This document shows positions 9,883 to 20,570 of a DNA stretch of 64,000 bases, in pieces. The stretch comes from Ekhidna lutea. GTDB lineage: Bacteria > Bacteroidota > Bacteroidia > Cytophagales > Cyclobacteriaceae. The stretch covers positions 310,001 through 374,000 of the forward strand of contig NZ_FZPD01000002.1 of assembly GCF_900188325.1 (NCBI RefSeq), in the 5' to 3' direction. A program made the position numbers and the translations under genes. Under the pieces are notes generated by a model. The model saw only the letters and a list, made by a program, of their open reading frames with translations, was not told the origin of the DNA and searched no databases. Numbering within the stretch: position 1 is the first letter of the stretch; the number at the start of each line of letters is the position of its first letter.

Positions 9883-10785
9883 ATGAAATTTAGCAGGATA
9901 CGTACTTTTTGGGTCCTGGCACTTCTTGGAGCAATATGTGTTTCAGCGCAAGGCCAGTTTAGAAATATACTGAAGCCTCAGCAAAGCCCCATTCACGAAT
10001 TAAGAATTAAAGCAGATGAAGAATATCTGTCTAACCAGCGAGATAGGTTTAGATTAAAAAGTCCATTAGGGCCACAGGCTCATCTACTCAGAGCAAACTC
10101 TTACAAAAAAATCGAAGACAAAATTCGCCGTGAAAAGCCATGTGGGTTTTGGATAAAATCTCATGGAGACGAATACTTGTATAAGAATCAAGAGCTTTAT
10201 GTTTCAAACATAAAAGGAGAAATACTTGGCAGAGCTAAAAAATGGAAGATCAACAAGAAACTTCGAAAAACATTCAGAGCTCTTAGGCAGCTTGAAAAGA
10301 AATCTCAGTATGCACGTAACATTATCCAAACATTACAATATTCTGAGAACAGATTTACTCTCTCAATTGTCAAATGCATCGATAGCTATACCCTGTTCCC
10401 GCTACAGAATGACAAATACGGTGTTTTAAATAACAATGCGTATGCCTTTCAGGTAATGGAAAATGACCAGTTATTGGTAGATTATGCCCCTTTTGACAGA
10501 ATAGGAAGTGGTGCTGAAATCAGGTGGGAACCGCGTCACAAAAAGATGAAGCTAGCTCACGAGCTTGCACATGCTTATGATGCCAACTTTGGATTACTCG
10601 ATGATCGCCTTATTAAATCAAATGGCAACATTATGCCAGCACGGGAAATACGCGCACTATTCCATGAGAATATGATTCGAAAAGAAATGGAAAGGAATTT
10701 AAGAACCAGAATAAACAGCGGCGAAGCATGGTTGGCATTAGGAGTACCTTATACCTATCCATTACCCGTAACTGCAAGGTATTGA
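9883..10785 (+). CDS. Secreted zinc metalloprotease-like protein (HExxH, M91-like)
   Basis: This 300-residue protein has a signal peptide (RIRTFWVLALLGAICVSAQG). The C-terminal third carries a zinc-protease motif HELAHAYD (about residues 226-233), in which two histidines and the glutamate would bind zinc and activate water. It is followed by MPAREIRALFHENMIRKEME, which resembles the downstream region of M91/NleD-type effector peptidases, where a glutamate or aspartate supplies the third zinc ligand. The N-terminal two thirds are rich in arginine and lysine and match no family I know. It ends two bases before the convergent lipoprotein gene. Substrate unknown. The protease assignment rests on the motif and its context, so it is moderately sure. 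Confidence 0.65.
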   Translation: MKFSRIRTFWVLALLGAICVSAQGQFRNILKPQQSPIHELRIKADEEYLSNQRDRFRLKSPLGPQAHLLRANSYKKIEDKIRREKPCGFWIKSHGDEYLYKNQELYVSNIKGEILGRAKKWKINKKLRKTFRALRQLEKKSQYARNIIQTLQYSENRFTLSIVKCIDSYTLFPLQNDKYGVLNNNAYAFQVMENDQLLVDYAPFDRIGSGAEIRWEPRHKKMKLAHELAHAYDANFGLLDDRLIKSNGNIMPAREIRALFHENMIRKEMERNLRTRINSGEAWLALGVPYTYPLPVTARY

Positions 10786-10787
10786 AG

Positions 10788-11267
10788 CTATTGCGCTGGT
10801 AATTGCTTTGCAGAATATATGATTTTATTCAGTTGAGTTGTATCTGTACAGTTGATATAACCAAATACATAATCTCCATAAATATTTTCTTTCCAATGCT
10901 TTTGATCTTCTTGCTTTCCTCCTACGCTGATTGTATCCTTTTTACTTCTTGCATTTGAATATGAGTCTACTCCTATTGCATGCCGGTTATCGAAATTAAG
11001 TGATGACCCATTATAAATATCTGATGTTACATACAGAATGGAACCATTAGCCAAGCTGATTCTATATTCGCAAAACTGATATTCAGTCCTTAAACTTTCA
11101 ATGGTATAGTCTTCAGGAATACTCAAGTGAATAGCCTGATATCTTAAATCATCACCGCAATTCGTAAAATTGAGTTTTACCTTTTCCGACAAGGCTGTAG
11201 TCTTAGCGTTCGGTAGTGTAACGCATCCTGCTACAGCAAATAGTACGACTATAAATCCCCCTCTCAT
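10788..11267 (-). CDS. Hypothetical lipoprotein
   Basis: This 159-residue protein starts with a lipoprotein signal peptide: MRGGFIVVLFAVAGCVTL, with the lipobox AVAGC giving a lipidated cysteine at residue 15. The mature part is small, beta-rich in appearance, and has two or three further cysteines (for example FTNCGDD, YQFCEYR, YINCTD). I do not recognise a family. It would sit on the outer or inner membrane facing the periplasm. It is divergent from the ABC-F gene and convergent, at a 2 bp distance, with the protease gene. Confidence 0.65.
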   Translation of the reverse strand: MRGGFIVVLFAVAGCVTLPNAKTTALSEKVKLNFTNCGDDLRYQAIHLSIPEDYTIESLRTEYQFCEYRISLANGSILYVTSDIYNGSSLNFDNRHAIGVDSYSNARSKKDTISVGGKQEDQKHWKENIYGDYVFGYINCTDTTQLNKIIYSAKQLPAQ

Positions 11268-11423
11268 TAACTTGATAAAAGTAATGATAAGAAAATGATC
11301 TACTCAACAAGGAATCTATTTTTAGAATAAGAAAATGAACTCGAGTGTATTAAAATTATTTTGCTTATTGAAAATTCTGTTTTATACCTATTTTATTATT
11401 AATAACTTCGCGGCACTATTTAA

Positions 11424-13040
<1,617 letters not shown>

Positions 13041-13075
13041 AAAAAGTCGTTCCTTTAATCAGGAACGACTTTTTT
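13041..13075 (+). terminator. Bidirectional intrinsic terminator
   Basis: A perfect 14-bp stem (AAAAAGTCGTTCCT paired with AGGAACGACTTTTT) with a 6-base loop follows the ABC-F stop codon directly. The stem has T-runs in both orientations, so it can end both the ABC-F transcript and that of the convergent TonB-dependent receptor gene. Confidence 0.93.
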
Positions 13076-13089
13076 ACTTCAAGTATATC

Positions 13090-15813
13090 CTAGAAATTAA
13101 AACCAATTCTTCCAAAGAAATACGCCCCATCTGATCCCATCTGAACAGAATCTGACAGACCTCCTTGATCAGTCCACGCATCAAATTGTGGTGTAGGGTA
13201 TGTATTGAAGATGTTGTTCCCTCCTAGTGTGAATCTGAAACTATCAGTAAACGAGTACGATAAGCTCAGATCTACTGTTGTAGCTGCTTCATATACATCT
13301 GTAGCTACAGGAAACAATGCATCAGCCTCAGCTTGAGTGGTGGCTGGCGAATCAACCCACTGAAAATCTTGTAGGATTACTTCACTAAATTGAGTTACAA
13401 ACAAGTTCGCGCTAAACTTATTAAGTGTATAGCTAACCCGTGCACCAAGTTTATGATCTGGTGCTGCTGCTTTTAAGTAGGCTTGAGAAAAAGGGCCAAA
13501 AAAGGTGAACTCATTCAAGTTACCATTCTTGATTTTATCAATTTTCAACTTGTTGAAGTTTCCGGAAACACTCACATCTAAATTACTGTTAGAGGCTAAC
13601 TCATACTTATAGCCTACTACAATATCGACTCCCTTGGTGTTAGTGTCTACTCCATTGGCAAAAAACTGTGCTGCATCCACTCCAAGACCAAGCCCTGAAG
13701 CATCAAAGTTGTCTGTCAGCACAATTCTATCATCAACTGAAATGGAATATGCGTCTACAGTCATATTAAAACCACCGGAGTTATAAGTGAATCCAATGGA
13801 TGTATTGATGGCTGTTTCCTCCTGTAACGGGCCAATGCCAAATGCCTTTGTCACTGTGCTCGTATTAGCAGATAATAAAGAAGGAACAGATGCTCCTGCT
13901 ACAATATTGTTGAATATCAAGTTGTAATGAATCTGAGCCAGTGATGGAGCACGGAAACCTGATGAAACAGACCCTCTCAATGAAAGGCTCTCATTTATGC
14001 TATAACGAGATGCCAGCTTAAAATTGAAAGTTTCACCAAAATCACTGTACTTTTCAAATCTCAATGCACCTCCAATAAGGAAGTCGTCTGATAGGTTAAT
14101 TTCGCTATCCAGGTAAAGTCCCAAATTTGTTCTACCTCTGTCCACTACATTATCAGGACTATACCCCGGAAATCCCTGAGAACCACCTGGTAAATCATCG
14201 CCATTGGTATCTGTAGCAGGAGACTGATCGGCTGGATTGCGAATGGCTACACCATTATTGTCATATAAAGCATATGATCCCTCCTCGCCAGCAAAAATGG
14301 TAAAACGTTCAGTTCTATATTCCATACCATAAGCAAGGTTAAAACCTGCAGCTATGTCCTTATAGAATTTATTGAAATCCAGATTAGTTACATTTTGTGA
14401 AAGGTTGTGCCCTCCTGCATCAAAATCCGTTGGAGAAGCTGCTTTTAATGACGCATTGTTTGTTTCCACTATGTAGTAATGGAAGTTATTCTTCCCATAG
14501 GTATTACTAAAATCTACGTTCCACCCATTATCCATTGTATGTCTGAAACCTGCGGATGCAGAAACATCGTTAATATCTGATGTAATGTGTGGGGTAAACC
14601 CATTTGGATGCAAGCTTGGTACGGATCTATTATCTCCATTCGCAAAACTATCTCGTGAAAATGCATGTGCATCTGTGTGTCGGAAGCTCCGCCCACCAAA
14701 CGCATAAAAACTAGTCTGTTCACTAATTGGAACCTCTGAATTGATCATGAAATTGAAACCATCCACAGCTGCTGTTCCGTACCCCTTTCGCCATGAAAAA
14801 CCTGGTCTAAGGGTTCGATCTTTGGAAAGAAACTCCGTTGTGATATTAGCAAAGCCACCTTTCTCACCTATTGGTAAACCATAGTTGAAGTCCATTTTAT
14901 AGGTATTGCCATCAAAGCTTTTATTTTTTCCATCAAGTCTATTCTTTCCCTCGACGTTGAATAAAGTTTCACCGGTTTCCTCTTCCCATCCTTCCCCAAT
15001 CGCAGTACTGTAAGCTCCGTAGGTTACGCCTCCTGAAACACCTTCATCATTTCGCAAAACAATGTTGATGACACCTGCAATCGCATCTGACCCATATTGA
15101 GCTGAAGCTCCATCTCTCAGGATTTCAATTCGCTTAATGGCCGAAGCAGGAATAGCATTTAAATCCGTGCCGGAATTGCCTCTACCCCTGGTGCCAAATA
15201 CATTTACTAAAGAAGATTGATGCCTTCGCTTGCCATTGATTAAAACTAAGGTCTGATCCGGTCCCAGGCCTCTTAAGGAAGCAGGGTCTATATGATCCGC
15301 ACCGTCTGATCCTGACTGCTTAGTAGCATTGAATGATGGAGCTGCATATTGCAATATTTGATTGATTTCAACCTTTCCATTGGTGGCAGCAACATCTGCA
15401 ACATCTATCACATCAATCGGAACCGGGGAATCGATTACCGTTCTGTTTTGATTTCTGCTGCCAACTACCACAATTTCAGAAAGTTGCTCTGCAGAAGGCG
15501 CCAGGGATAAATCGTATGTAGACTGTGATGCAAGCACTTCAAAAACCTGCCGTTCATAACCAACATAACTGACTTCAATTCTATCACCAGCTTTTGCATT
15601 AAGTGTATAGATCCCATCGACACCAGTAACATCCCCTGTGGTTGTTCCTTGAATAACTACAGTAGCACCGATGATTACCTCACCAGATTCACTATCCACA
15701 ATTTTGCCACTAATGGTTTTTGATTGTGAAGCAGCCAAAAAACTACTCAACCCTAAGATGGACAGAAGTACGATACGAATCCTGCTCATCGTTATTTGTA
15801 ATAATCTCTTCAT
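13090..15813 (-). CDS. TonB-dependent outer membrane receptor
   Basis: This 907-residue protein starts with a signal peptide (cleavage near LAASQS, about residue 31). It continues with a CarboxypepD_reg-like domain (about 33-110: ISGKIVDSESGEVIIGATVVIQG ... YVGYERQ), then the plug domain (about 115-260, with PVPIDVID, LRGLGPDQTLVLINGKRRH and ILRDGASAQYGSDAIAGVINIVL), then a 22-strand beta barrel ending in the aromatic terminus YFFGRIGFNF. It would import a large or scarce nutrient in a TonB/ExbBD-dependent way. It is not SusC-like in length and has no SusD partner nearby, so the substrate is open (siderophore, vitamin or glycan). An alternative ATG eight codons downstream gives a shorter signal peptide. 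It lies 65 bp downstream of the end of the chemosensory cluster on the same strand but is probably a separate transcript. Confidence 0.93.
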   Translation of the reverse strand: MKRLLQITMSRIRIVLLSILGLSSFLAASQSKTISGKIVDSESGEVIIGATVVIQGTTTGDVTGVDGIYTLNAKAGDRIEVSYVGYERQVFEVLASQSTYDLSLAPSAEQLSEIVVVGSRNQNRTVIDSPVPIDVIDVADVAATNGKVEINQILQYAAPSFNATKQSGSDGADHIDPASLRGLGPDQTLVLINGKRRHQSSLVNVFGTRGRGNSGTDLNAIPASAIKRIEILRDGASAQYGSDAIAGVINIVLRNDEGVSGGVTYGAYSTAIGEGWEEETGETLFNVEGKNRLDGKNKSFDGNTYKMDFNYGLPIGEKGGFANITTEFLSKDRTLRPGFSWRKGYGTAAVDGFNFMINSEVPISEQTSFYAFGGRSFRHTDAHAFSRDSFANGDNRSVPSLHPNGFTPHITSDINDVSASAGFRHTMDNGWNVDFSNTYGKNNFHYYIVETNNASLKAASPTDFDAGGHNLSQNVTNLDFNKFYKDIAAGFNLAYGMEYRTERFTIFAGEEGSYALYDNNGVAIRNPADQSPATDTNGDDLPGGSQGFPGYSPDNVVDRGRTNLGLYLDSEINLSDDFLIGGALRFEKYSDFGETFNFKLASRYSINESLSLRGSVSSGFRAPSLAQIHYNLIFNNIVAGASVPSLLSANTSTVTKAFGIGPLQEETAINTSIGFTYNSGGFNMTVDAYSISVDDRIVLTDNFDASGLGLGVDAAQFFANGVDTNTKGVDIVVGYKYELASNSNLDVSVSGNFNKLKIDKIKNGNLNEFTFFGPFSQAYLKAAAPDHKLGARVSYTLNKFSANLFVTQFSEVILQDFQWVDSPATTQAEADALFPVATDVYEAATTVDLSLSYSFTDSFRFTLGGNNIFNTYPTPQFDAWTDQGGLSDSVQMGSDGAYFFGRIGFNF

Positions 15814-15878
15814 ATTTATAATTATTTAGTTAGATCAAACAGAATCTAATATAAATTATAAACAAACAAGAATAATAT

Positions 15879-16673
15879 TTATGCTTTAAAGCCGATGACC
15901 ATAATATCATCGTTTTGACGGTTGGCTCCAGTCCAGGTTGCCAGATATTGTTCTGTCATAGACTTTTGTTCAGACATGGCTACTTTTCTTCTATCACGTA
16001 GAAATTCTCCGAACTGATTGGTTGTGATCTTCTTAAAATCTGGACCTCCAATTAGGTTAAACACACCGCTACTGCATAGGTAAAAATTTGAATCCTTAGT
16101 GTTTTCCAATGATATAGATGTATAGCTGGAACGATGCTCCCCAGTCTCACCTACCTGGCTTTTTTCACCTGTAATAATTTTTATACCTGTTCGATGAACC
16201 TGCAATAAATCCATGTTTGCCCCGGCAAATTCCATTGCCTTGGAAGTAGTATTGAGTTTTACAATCCCGACGTTTGCATTGGTGTTGAGTAGTATATTGT
16301 TTTTATCCTTGAATCGAGCCTGTACTTCTCTGTGCAAAAATTGAAGAATTGACCCGGGAAAATCAATGGAATATCCATCAACCATCTTTTTAAGTGCATT
16401 CATGTATATTCGGATCATCATGCTAGCCAGATGACCTTCACCGACACAGGTAAATAGCGCTAAATAGACATCATTACCGTTACTGTGAAGCCAATACCCG
16501 TCACCTCCTACTCTCCCTTTTGGTTTGTTTATTACGAAGGCATCTGAAAAAAACTCCATGAGCATTTGCTCCTGAGGTAACACAGAAAAGTAGTTACGCC
16601 TGGTACTATCCTCAATCTTATCAAGATTGACGATCCAATTAGATTCATTTACCTTTTTACCTGATTCACTCAT
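15879..16673 (-). CDS. SpoIIE/PP2C-like domain protein, possibly catalytically degenerate
   Basis: This 264-residue protein is the last gene of the chemosensory cluster. It follows the SpoIIE/RsbU phosphatase fold along its length: VGGDGYW (D58), then FTCVGEGH where active members read D-x-x-G-H-G, then MEFAGANMDLLQV, then LCSSGVFNLIGG where active members read T-D-G, and finally QNDDIMVIG (D255, D256). Thus two of the usual metal-binding aspartates appear replaced by T75 and S202, while the others remain. It may be a pseudophosphatase that binds a phosphoprotein, or a variant enzyme. I chose the ATG at 16673 over the GTG one codon upstream because it has better spacing from AAGGAT. It starts 9 bp after the CheX-like gene stop. 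Confidence 0.75.
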   Translation of the reverse strand: MSESGKKVNESNWIVNLDKIEDSTRRNYFSVLPQEQMLMEFFSDAFVINKPKGRVGGDGYWLHSNGNDVYLALFTCVGEGHLASMMIRIYMNALKKMVDGYSIDFPGSILQFLHREVQARFKDKNNILLNTNANVGIVKLNTTSKAMEFAGANMDLLQVHRTGIKIITGEKSQVGETGEHRSSYTSISLENTKDSNFYLCSSGVFNLIGGPDFKKITTNQFGEFLRDRRKVAMSEQKSMTEQYLATWTGANRQNDDIMVIGFKA

Positions 16674-16682
16674 CACAAATCC

Positions 16683-17150
16683 TTAATCTAAACCTAGTAC
16701 AACAAAAGCCTCATGGTTATTCCATTTTATTGGAATGACGTACATGGAAACATTTTCAGGAATATTTAATTCCTCCGGCATACCTTCAAAAACTGTAGGT
16801 ACTGAGATCATAAAATTTGCGCCAAGGTTGGCTCGAACGTTACCAGCTACAACGTTGGAAATTTCCCCAGCCATATCTAATATATCTTCTTCACTAGGGT
16901 CTTCTATTCCAATAAAAAGGTTAATTAAATCCGCAAACATTTCTCTATTAGCCGATATATAGACAAACCCTTGCCTGCTTCCGGATATCCCAATCATTCC
17001 AGTAAAATCCTTAAGCACCAGCCCATCAGACTCCTTTAAGTAAGGAACCTTCATATCTGAGTCAATCTCTGTGAGATGCTTGAAGTAATTGCTCACAGAA
17101 TTAATGAACAAATTGCACGTTGCTTCGAATTCTTCTTTCCTACTCTCCAT
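16683..17150 (-). CDS. cheX: CheX-like chemotaxis phosphatase
   Basis: This 155-residue protein belongs to the CheC/CheX/FliY phosphatase superfamily. It shows the helix with the catalytic E-x-x-N pair in DMAGEISNVVAGN (about residues 94-106), followed by VRANLGANFMISVPTVFEG. CheX-type proteins dephosphorylate CheY-P and so end the signal. It overlaps the start of the upstream CheY gene by 11 bp, so the two are translationally coupled, and that CheY is its likely substrate. Downstream lies the PP2C-like gene. CheX is the best name because there is a single E-x-x-N motif and the protein is short, but CheC is not excluded. Confidence 0.8.
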   Translation of the reverse strand: MESRKEEFEATCNLFINSVSNYFKHLTEIDSDMKVPYLKESDGLVLKDFTGMIGISGSRQGFVYISANREMFADLINLFIGIEDPSEEDILDMAGEISNVVAGNVRANLGANFMISVPTVFEGMPEELNIPENVSMYVIPIKWNNHEAFVVLGLD

Positions 17151-17514
17151 CCCTTTTCAATAATTTATCAAATGCCCTGGACAGGTCATCTGCATTTACA
17201 GGTTTATACATAAACCCCCTGGCGCCTCTATCTAAGGCGATGAGGCCAGTAAGTTTATCTGCAAGTGCAGTAATAATCATCACTTTGGTTTCAGGATTAA
17301 TTTTCATTATTTCCTCAAGGCAAGCTATTCCGTCCATCTCTGGCATAGTGATGTCAAGTGTCACCACATCGGGTTTTTTATCCATCACCATTTGAACGGC
17401 TTCTACTCCATTAGCTGCCTGACCAATGATTTCCATATCGTAATTTGCCAGGTTTTTTTCGATTGTTCGCCGCATTACTGACGAATCATCCACTATTAGT
17501 AATCGCTTCTTCAT
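17140..17514 (-). CDS. cheY: CheY-like response regulator
   Basis: This 124-residue protein is a single receiver domain: acidic pair D9/D10, phosphoacceptor D54 (VVTLDITMPEMDG), a T/S position in MIITAL, and the conserved lysine in FMYKPV. It should accept phosphate from one of the two CheA-type kinases in the cluster, most simply the NIT-HAMP-PAS-HPt kinase whose stop codon it overlaps by four bases (ATGA). It has no DNA-binding domain, so its output is by protein contact. It is less related to the two other cluster CheYs than those are to each other. Confidence 0.93.
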   Translation of the reverse strand: MKKRLLIVDDSSVMRRTIEKNLANYDMEIIGQAANGVEAVQMVMDKKPDVVTLDITMPEMDGIACLEEIMKINPETKVMIITALADKLTGLIALDRGARGFMYKPVNADDLSRAFDKLLKRDGE

Positions 17515-20114
17515 TCCTCAACCTTCTTGGTGTTAATTATTGGTAATTTGATAGTCATTTCGAATGACTTGCCAGGAGTGGAGGTGATTTCGTAAGCGCC
17601 TTTGTATTCATCAATAATTGACTTAACCAAATGCATACCCTGGCCTCTGCCAGCGTGTTCATCTGATTTATCAGATGTTGAAAATCCTTCATGAAAAATG
17701 AGGTCAATAACTTGTGAGACTTCCATTTTCTTTAGCTGTGTTTCAGTAACAATACCATGCTCAACAGCCATATGCTTAATGCGATCCATATCAAGCCCTC
17801 TTCCGTCATCTTTATAACGGATAAACATCTCTTCATCCGATTTGGATAATTCAATAAGAATCTCCCCCATAATAACCTTCTTATCATTCATTCGGACACT
17901 AGGTGCCTCAATGCCGTGGACGATAGAGTTTCTTATAAGTTGAATCATCATATCCTTGAAAGGATTGATATATGCTTCTGGAAGAATGACATTCTCAATA
18001 TTATCAAATGTCACATTCACGGTTTTACCAACTTCTCTTGCAATCAATTCAGCTCCTCGTTCCAGTGAATCAATAACCATAATATTAGATACCGAATCAC
18101 CCTCAGCAGGAAATTTTTTGTAGATATTGATGATCTTATAAAGCATTTCGGCTATCTCCGCAATCATACGATCTGCTTCATCTACTTCATATAAAATGGC
18201 TAGGAAGTCTTTACCTCTGACATCCTTAGATTGAAGCTCTGTAATGCCGTCTTCAATTTCATGAAATTTATTAGCCATAAGTTCCATGCCGATTACAACC
18301 GCATTTCCTTTGAGGTTGTGAATAATATCAAAAGTAAAACTCAGTAGCTCAGAGTATTCATCCTTATCATTTTTCTCATACTTCTCAGAAATGCTCTTTA
18401 GCATTTTACGAGAATTGTGAAGAAAGCCACGTAGAATGGAAGGATCAATCTTAAGAATGCTTAACACTCTTTCTGTCTCTTGCTGTTTCTTCTTCTCAGC
18501 CTCGCTCAAGTGCTGCTGAAGTAAAATCGATTCGGTTTCATCTGAAACAGTGACCATGATATTTTGAATCTTATCCTTTCGAAAGATTCTTGTGAAGTCT
18601 ACACGGATATATTTGGTAGCTACGATCCCATTGTTTTCCGTATGAATCTTTACTTGATCAATAGGGTTCAGCTGATTTACTACCTCTTCATCCATGTCTT
18701 CATTGAAGAGGTGGCGCATAAACATTTCCAATGCTTCTAACTCTCTTGGCAAGATGAGTGGGCGCATGAAGTTTGAAAAGTTTTCACCAGCAATCCGGTC
18801 ATTGTTGAAGATTTCTTTCATTGCTTTTGAATGAAATTTTGAAATCTTAAACTCTTTATCAAGCAGGAAAATACCCTGCTCTATATTTTCAAAAACCACA
18901 AGCGAAACACCATAGATATTCTTATATAGAAACTTCGCTTTGTCGCGTTGTTTTCGTAGTTCAAAGTGAGACTTCTTGATCTCAAAGACCATTTTATTAA
19001 AAGTATTGGCATATTGACCAAGCTCATCCTTTGTTGGAATCACTACTTTTTTGCTCATATCCCCGGCTGAGATTCTTCTGGTATAAGCTTCAAGAATTTT
19101 TACGTTCTTGAGAAGGTTTGTGACCAATGTTGTCATCAACCAAAACGCGATGATGCCGATGGTTATGTCAAGGATAAGAAAGGTCCAGAAATTTTGAACA
19201 GAACGTTTTGCTATAACCTGAGTCTTTGTCTGAATATTGTCAGACATATAATCCTCTACTCTTTTAAGCAGGTTAATTTTGGTTGTGCTAGCCTCATACC
19301 AATCATCTGGATTTTCAGAAAGTGTATCATTGGCAAAAACAACCTCACGCATTCTATTTACCTCCTCAACTTCATCTCCCTGTACGATTTGATTGTAATA
19401 GTCTATTGATTCTTCATTTGCAATAATGGTAAAGGCATCCAAATAAGAATTTTGACTTGAAACTAAAGTTGTAAAGCGATTATAAAGATCAAACCCAATA
19501 TGATTATGAGAAAATGCCTGAGTGCCGATTGCTCGCTCAATACTTGCATACTCTTTTGATTTCAAAAAGTAAATAATTGCATGGATCTGTTGTGCTACTT
19601 CTTTATCTCTTGTTTCATCTATCAGCTTAATTACCGTATTTAATGCAATATTGTTAACCTCTGAAAATCTATCTATTGATTCTTCAGAGCTGATTCTATG
19701 CTGGTCAATACTTTTTCTAAGGGCTGCTATTTTGTCAAAATGGGCATTTAATTGATCCAGGTCTGTGCGGTGAAATGTCAATAATTCATCAAGTTCACCG
19801 CTTGAGAGTTCGTTGTAGTATTGCTGAAGCGTACTATCTGTTCGCTCCCTTTGCCTATTGAGTTTAATACCGAAATTATCTCCCTCATTGGCCAAAAATC
19901 CGGAAGAAATACTTCTCTCTTTTTGTATTTCATGAACAACATGATTGATTTCAATCCCGACAGTGATCGCCTTGTTTAGTCTGACACTATCAGAATAATC
20001 AAGGTAATGATACCTTACCTGTAAGTAATCGAATGCCAAAATGATAACGATGAGCGGAATAATAATTACCGCAAATTTTTGGCGAATAGGTAAATTGGTT
20101 AGTCGCTTTATCAT
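17511..20114 (-). CDS. CheA-like membrane kinase: NIT sensor, HAMP, PAS, HPt, HATPase
   Basis: This 867-residue protein combines a membrane sensor with CheA-type catalytic parts. TM1 is at about 14-32. A NIT-type (nitrate/nitrite-sensing fold) extracytoplasmic domain follows at about 50-300 with the motif EIQKERSISSGFL. TM2 is at about 309-335, HAMP at about 335-390 and a PAS-like domain at about 405-525. A histidine phosphotransfer domain holds IIHNLKGNA (H599). The HATPase domain at about 690-860 has the N box IRNSIVHGIE (N729), DDGRGLD and GRGQGMHLV. No CheA P3 dimerisation helices, P5/CheW domain or classical DHp box is seen, so it should phosphorylate its own HPt and pass phosphate to a CheY, probably the coupled one downstream. 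Ligand unknown. It starts 15 bp after the CheY gene at 20130-20492. Confidence 0.85.
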   Translation of the reverse strand: MIKRLTNLPIRQKFAVIIIPLIVIILAFDYLQVRYHYLDYSDSVRLNKAITVGIEINHVVHEIQKERSISSGFLANEGDNFGIKLNRQRERTDSTLQQYYNELSSGELDELLTFHRTDLDQLNAHFDKIAALRKSIDQHRISSEESIDRFSEVNNIALNTVIKLIDETRDKEVAQQIHAIIYFLKSKEYASIERAIGTQAFSHNHIGFDLYNRFTTLVSSQNSYLDAFTIIANEESIDYYNQIVQGDEVEEVNRMREVVFANDTLSENPDDWYEASTTKINLLKRVEDYMSDNIQTKTQVIAKRSVQNFWTFLILDITIGIIAFWLMTTLVTNLLKNVKILEAYTRRISAGDMSKKVVIPTKDELGQYANTFNKMVFEIKKSHFELRKQRDKAKFLYKNIYGVSLVVFENIEQGIFLLDKEFKISKFHSKAMKEIFNNDRIAGENFSNFMRPLILPRELEALEMFMRHLFNEDMDEEVVNQLNPIDQVKIHTENNGIVATKYIRVDFTRIFRKDKIQNIMVTVSDETESILLQQHLSEAEKKKQQETERVLSILKIDPSILRGFLHNSRKMLKSISEKYEKNDKDEYSELLSFTFDIIHNLKGNAVVIGMELMANKFHEIEDGITELQSKDVRGKDFLAILYEVDEADRMIAEIAEMLYKIINIYKKFPAEGDSVSNIMVIDSLERGAELIAREVGKTVNVTFDNIENVILPEAYINPFKDMMIQLIRNSIVHGIEAPSVRMNDKKVIMGEILIELSKSDEEMFIRYKDDGRGLDMDRIKHMAVEHGIVTETQLKKMEVSQVIDLIFHEGFSTSDKSDEHAGRGQGMHLVKSIIDEYKGAYEITSTPGKSFEMTIKLPIINTKKVEE

Positions 20115-20129
20115 AGAAGTTGCATAAAA

Positions 20130-20492
20130 CTATGCAAGTACTTTTTCTACTACCTTGAGTAAATCCTCTTCGGTAAATGGTTTAACAATATATTCTGAAG
20201 CCCCGAGTGATAGTCCTTTGTTCACCACTGTTTGCTGGCCAACTGCACTTACCATAATTACTTTTGATGGTACTTCTTCATCCTTTAATACTTTAAGAAT
20301 TTCAAACCCCATCATGTCAGGAAGAATATTATCTAATGTAATCAAATCTGGCTGTAATTGCACAGCTAAATCAATGGCACTTTCTCCATTTTGGGCTTCA
20401 CCTACTACCTCAAAGCCTGCACCTTCCAATGCAGACTTTATCAATGACCTCATATAAATAGAGTCATCTACAATCAATACTGTCTTGCTCAT
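20130..20492 (-). CDS. cheY: CheY-like response regulator (paralogue 2)
   Basis: This 120-residue receiver domain has D9/D10, phosphoacceptor D54 (LITLDNILPDM), SAVGQQ at the switch threonine/serine position, and the KPF lysine. It is clearly a paralogue of the receiver at 21246-21608: both contain the blocks VVGEAxNGESAIDLA, ITLDNILPDM and SKVIMxSAVGQQ. A CheC-like gene lies between the two. It is a single-domain output protein that could bind a motility machine or act as a phosphate sink. A 78 bp gap separates it from the CheC-like gene, so it may also have its own promoter. Confidence 0.93.
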   Translation of the reverse strand: MSKTVLIVDDSIYMRSLIKSALEGAGFEVVGEAQNGESAIDLAVQLQPDLITLDNILPDMMGFEILKVLKDEEVPSKVIMVSAVGQQTVVNKGLSLGASEYIVKPFTEEDLLKVVEKVLA

Positions 20493-20570
20493 TTTTCTTT
20501 TTATTACTGTTTTATCACTTAATTAAATTTATCACTGCTATAGCAGTACGATTAGGGTGATAATGAGTAG

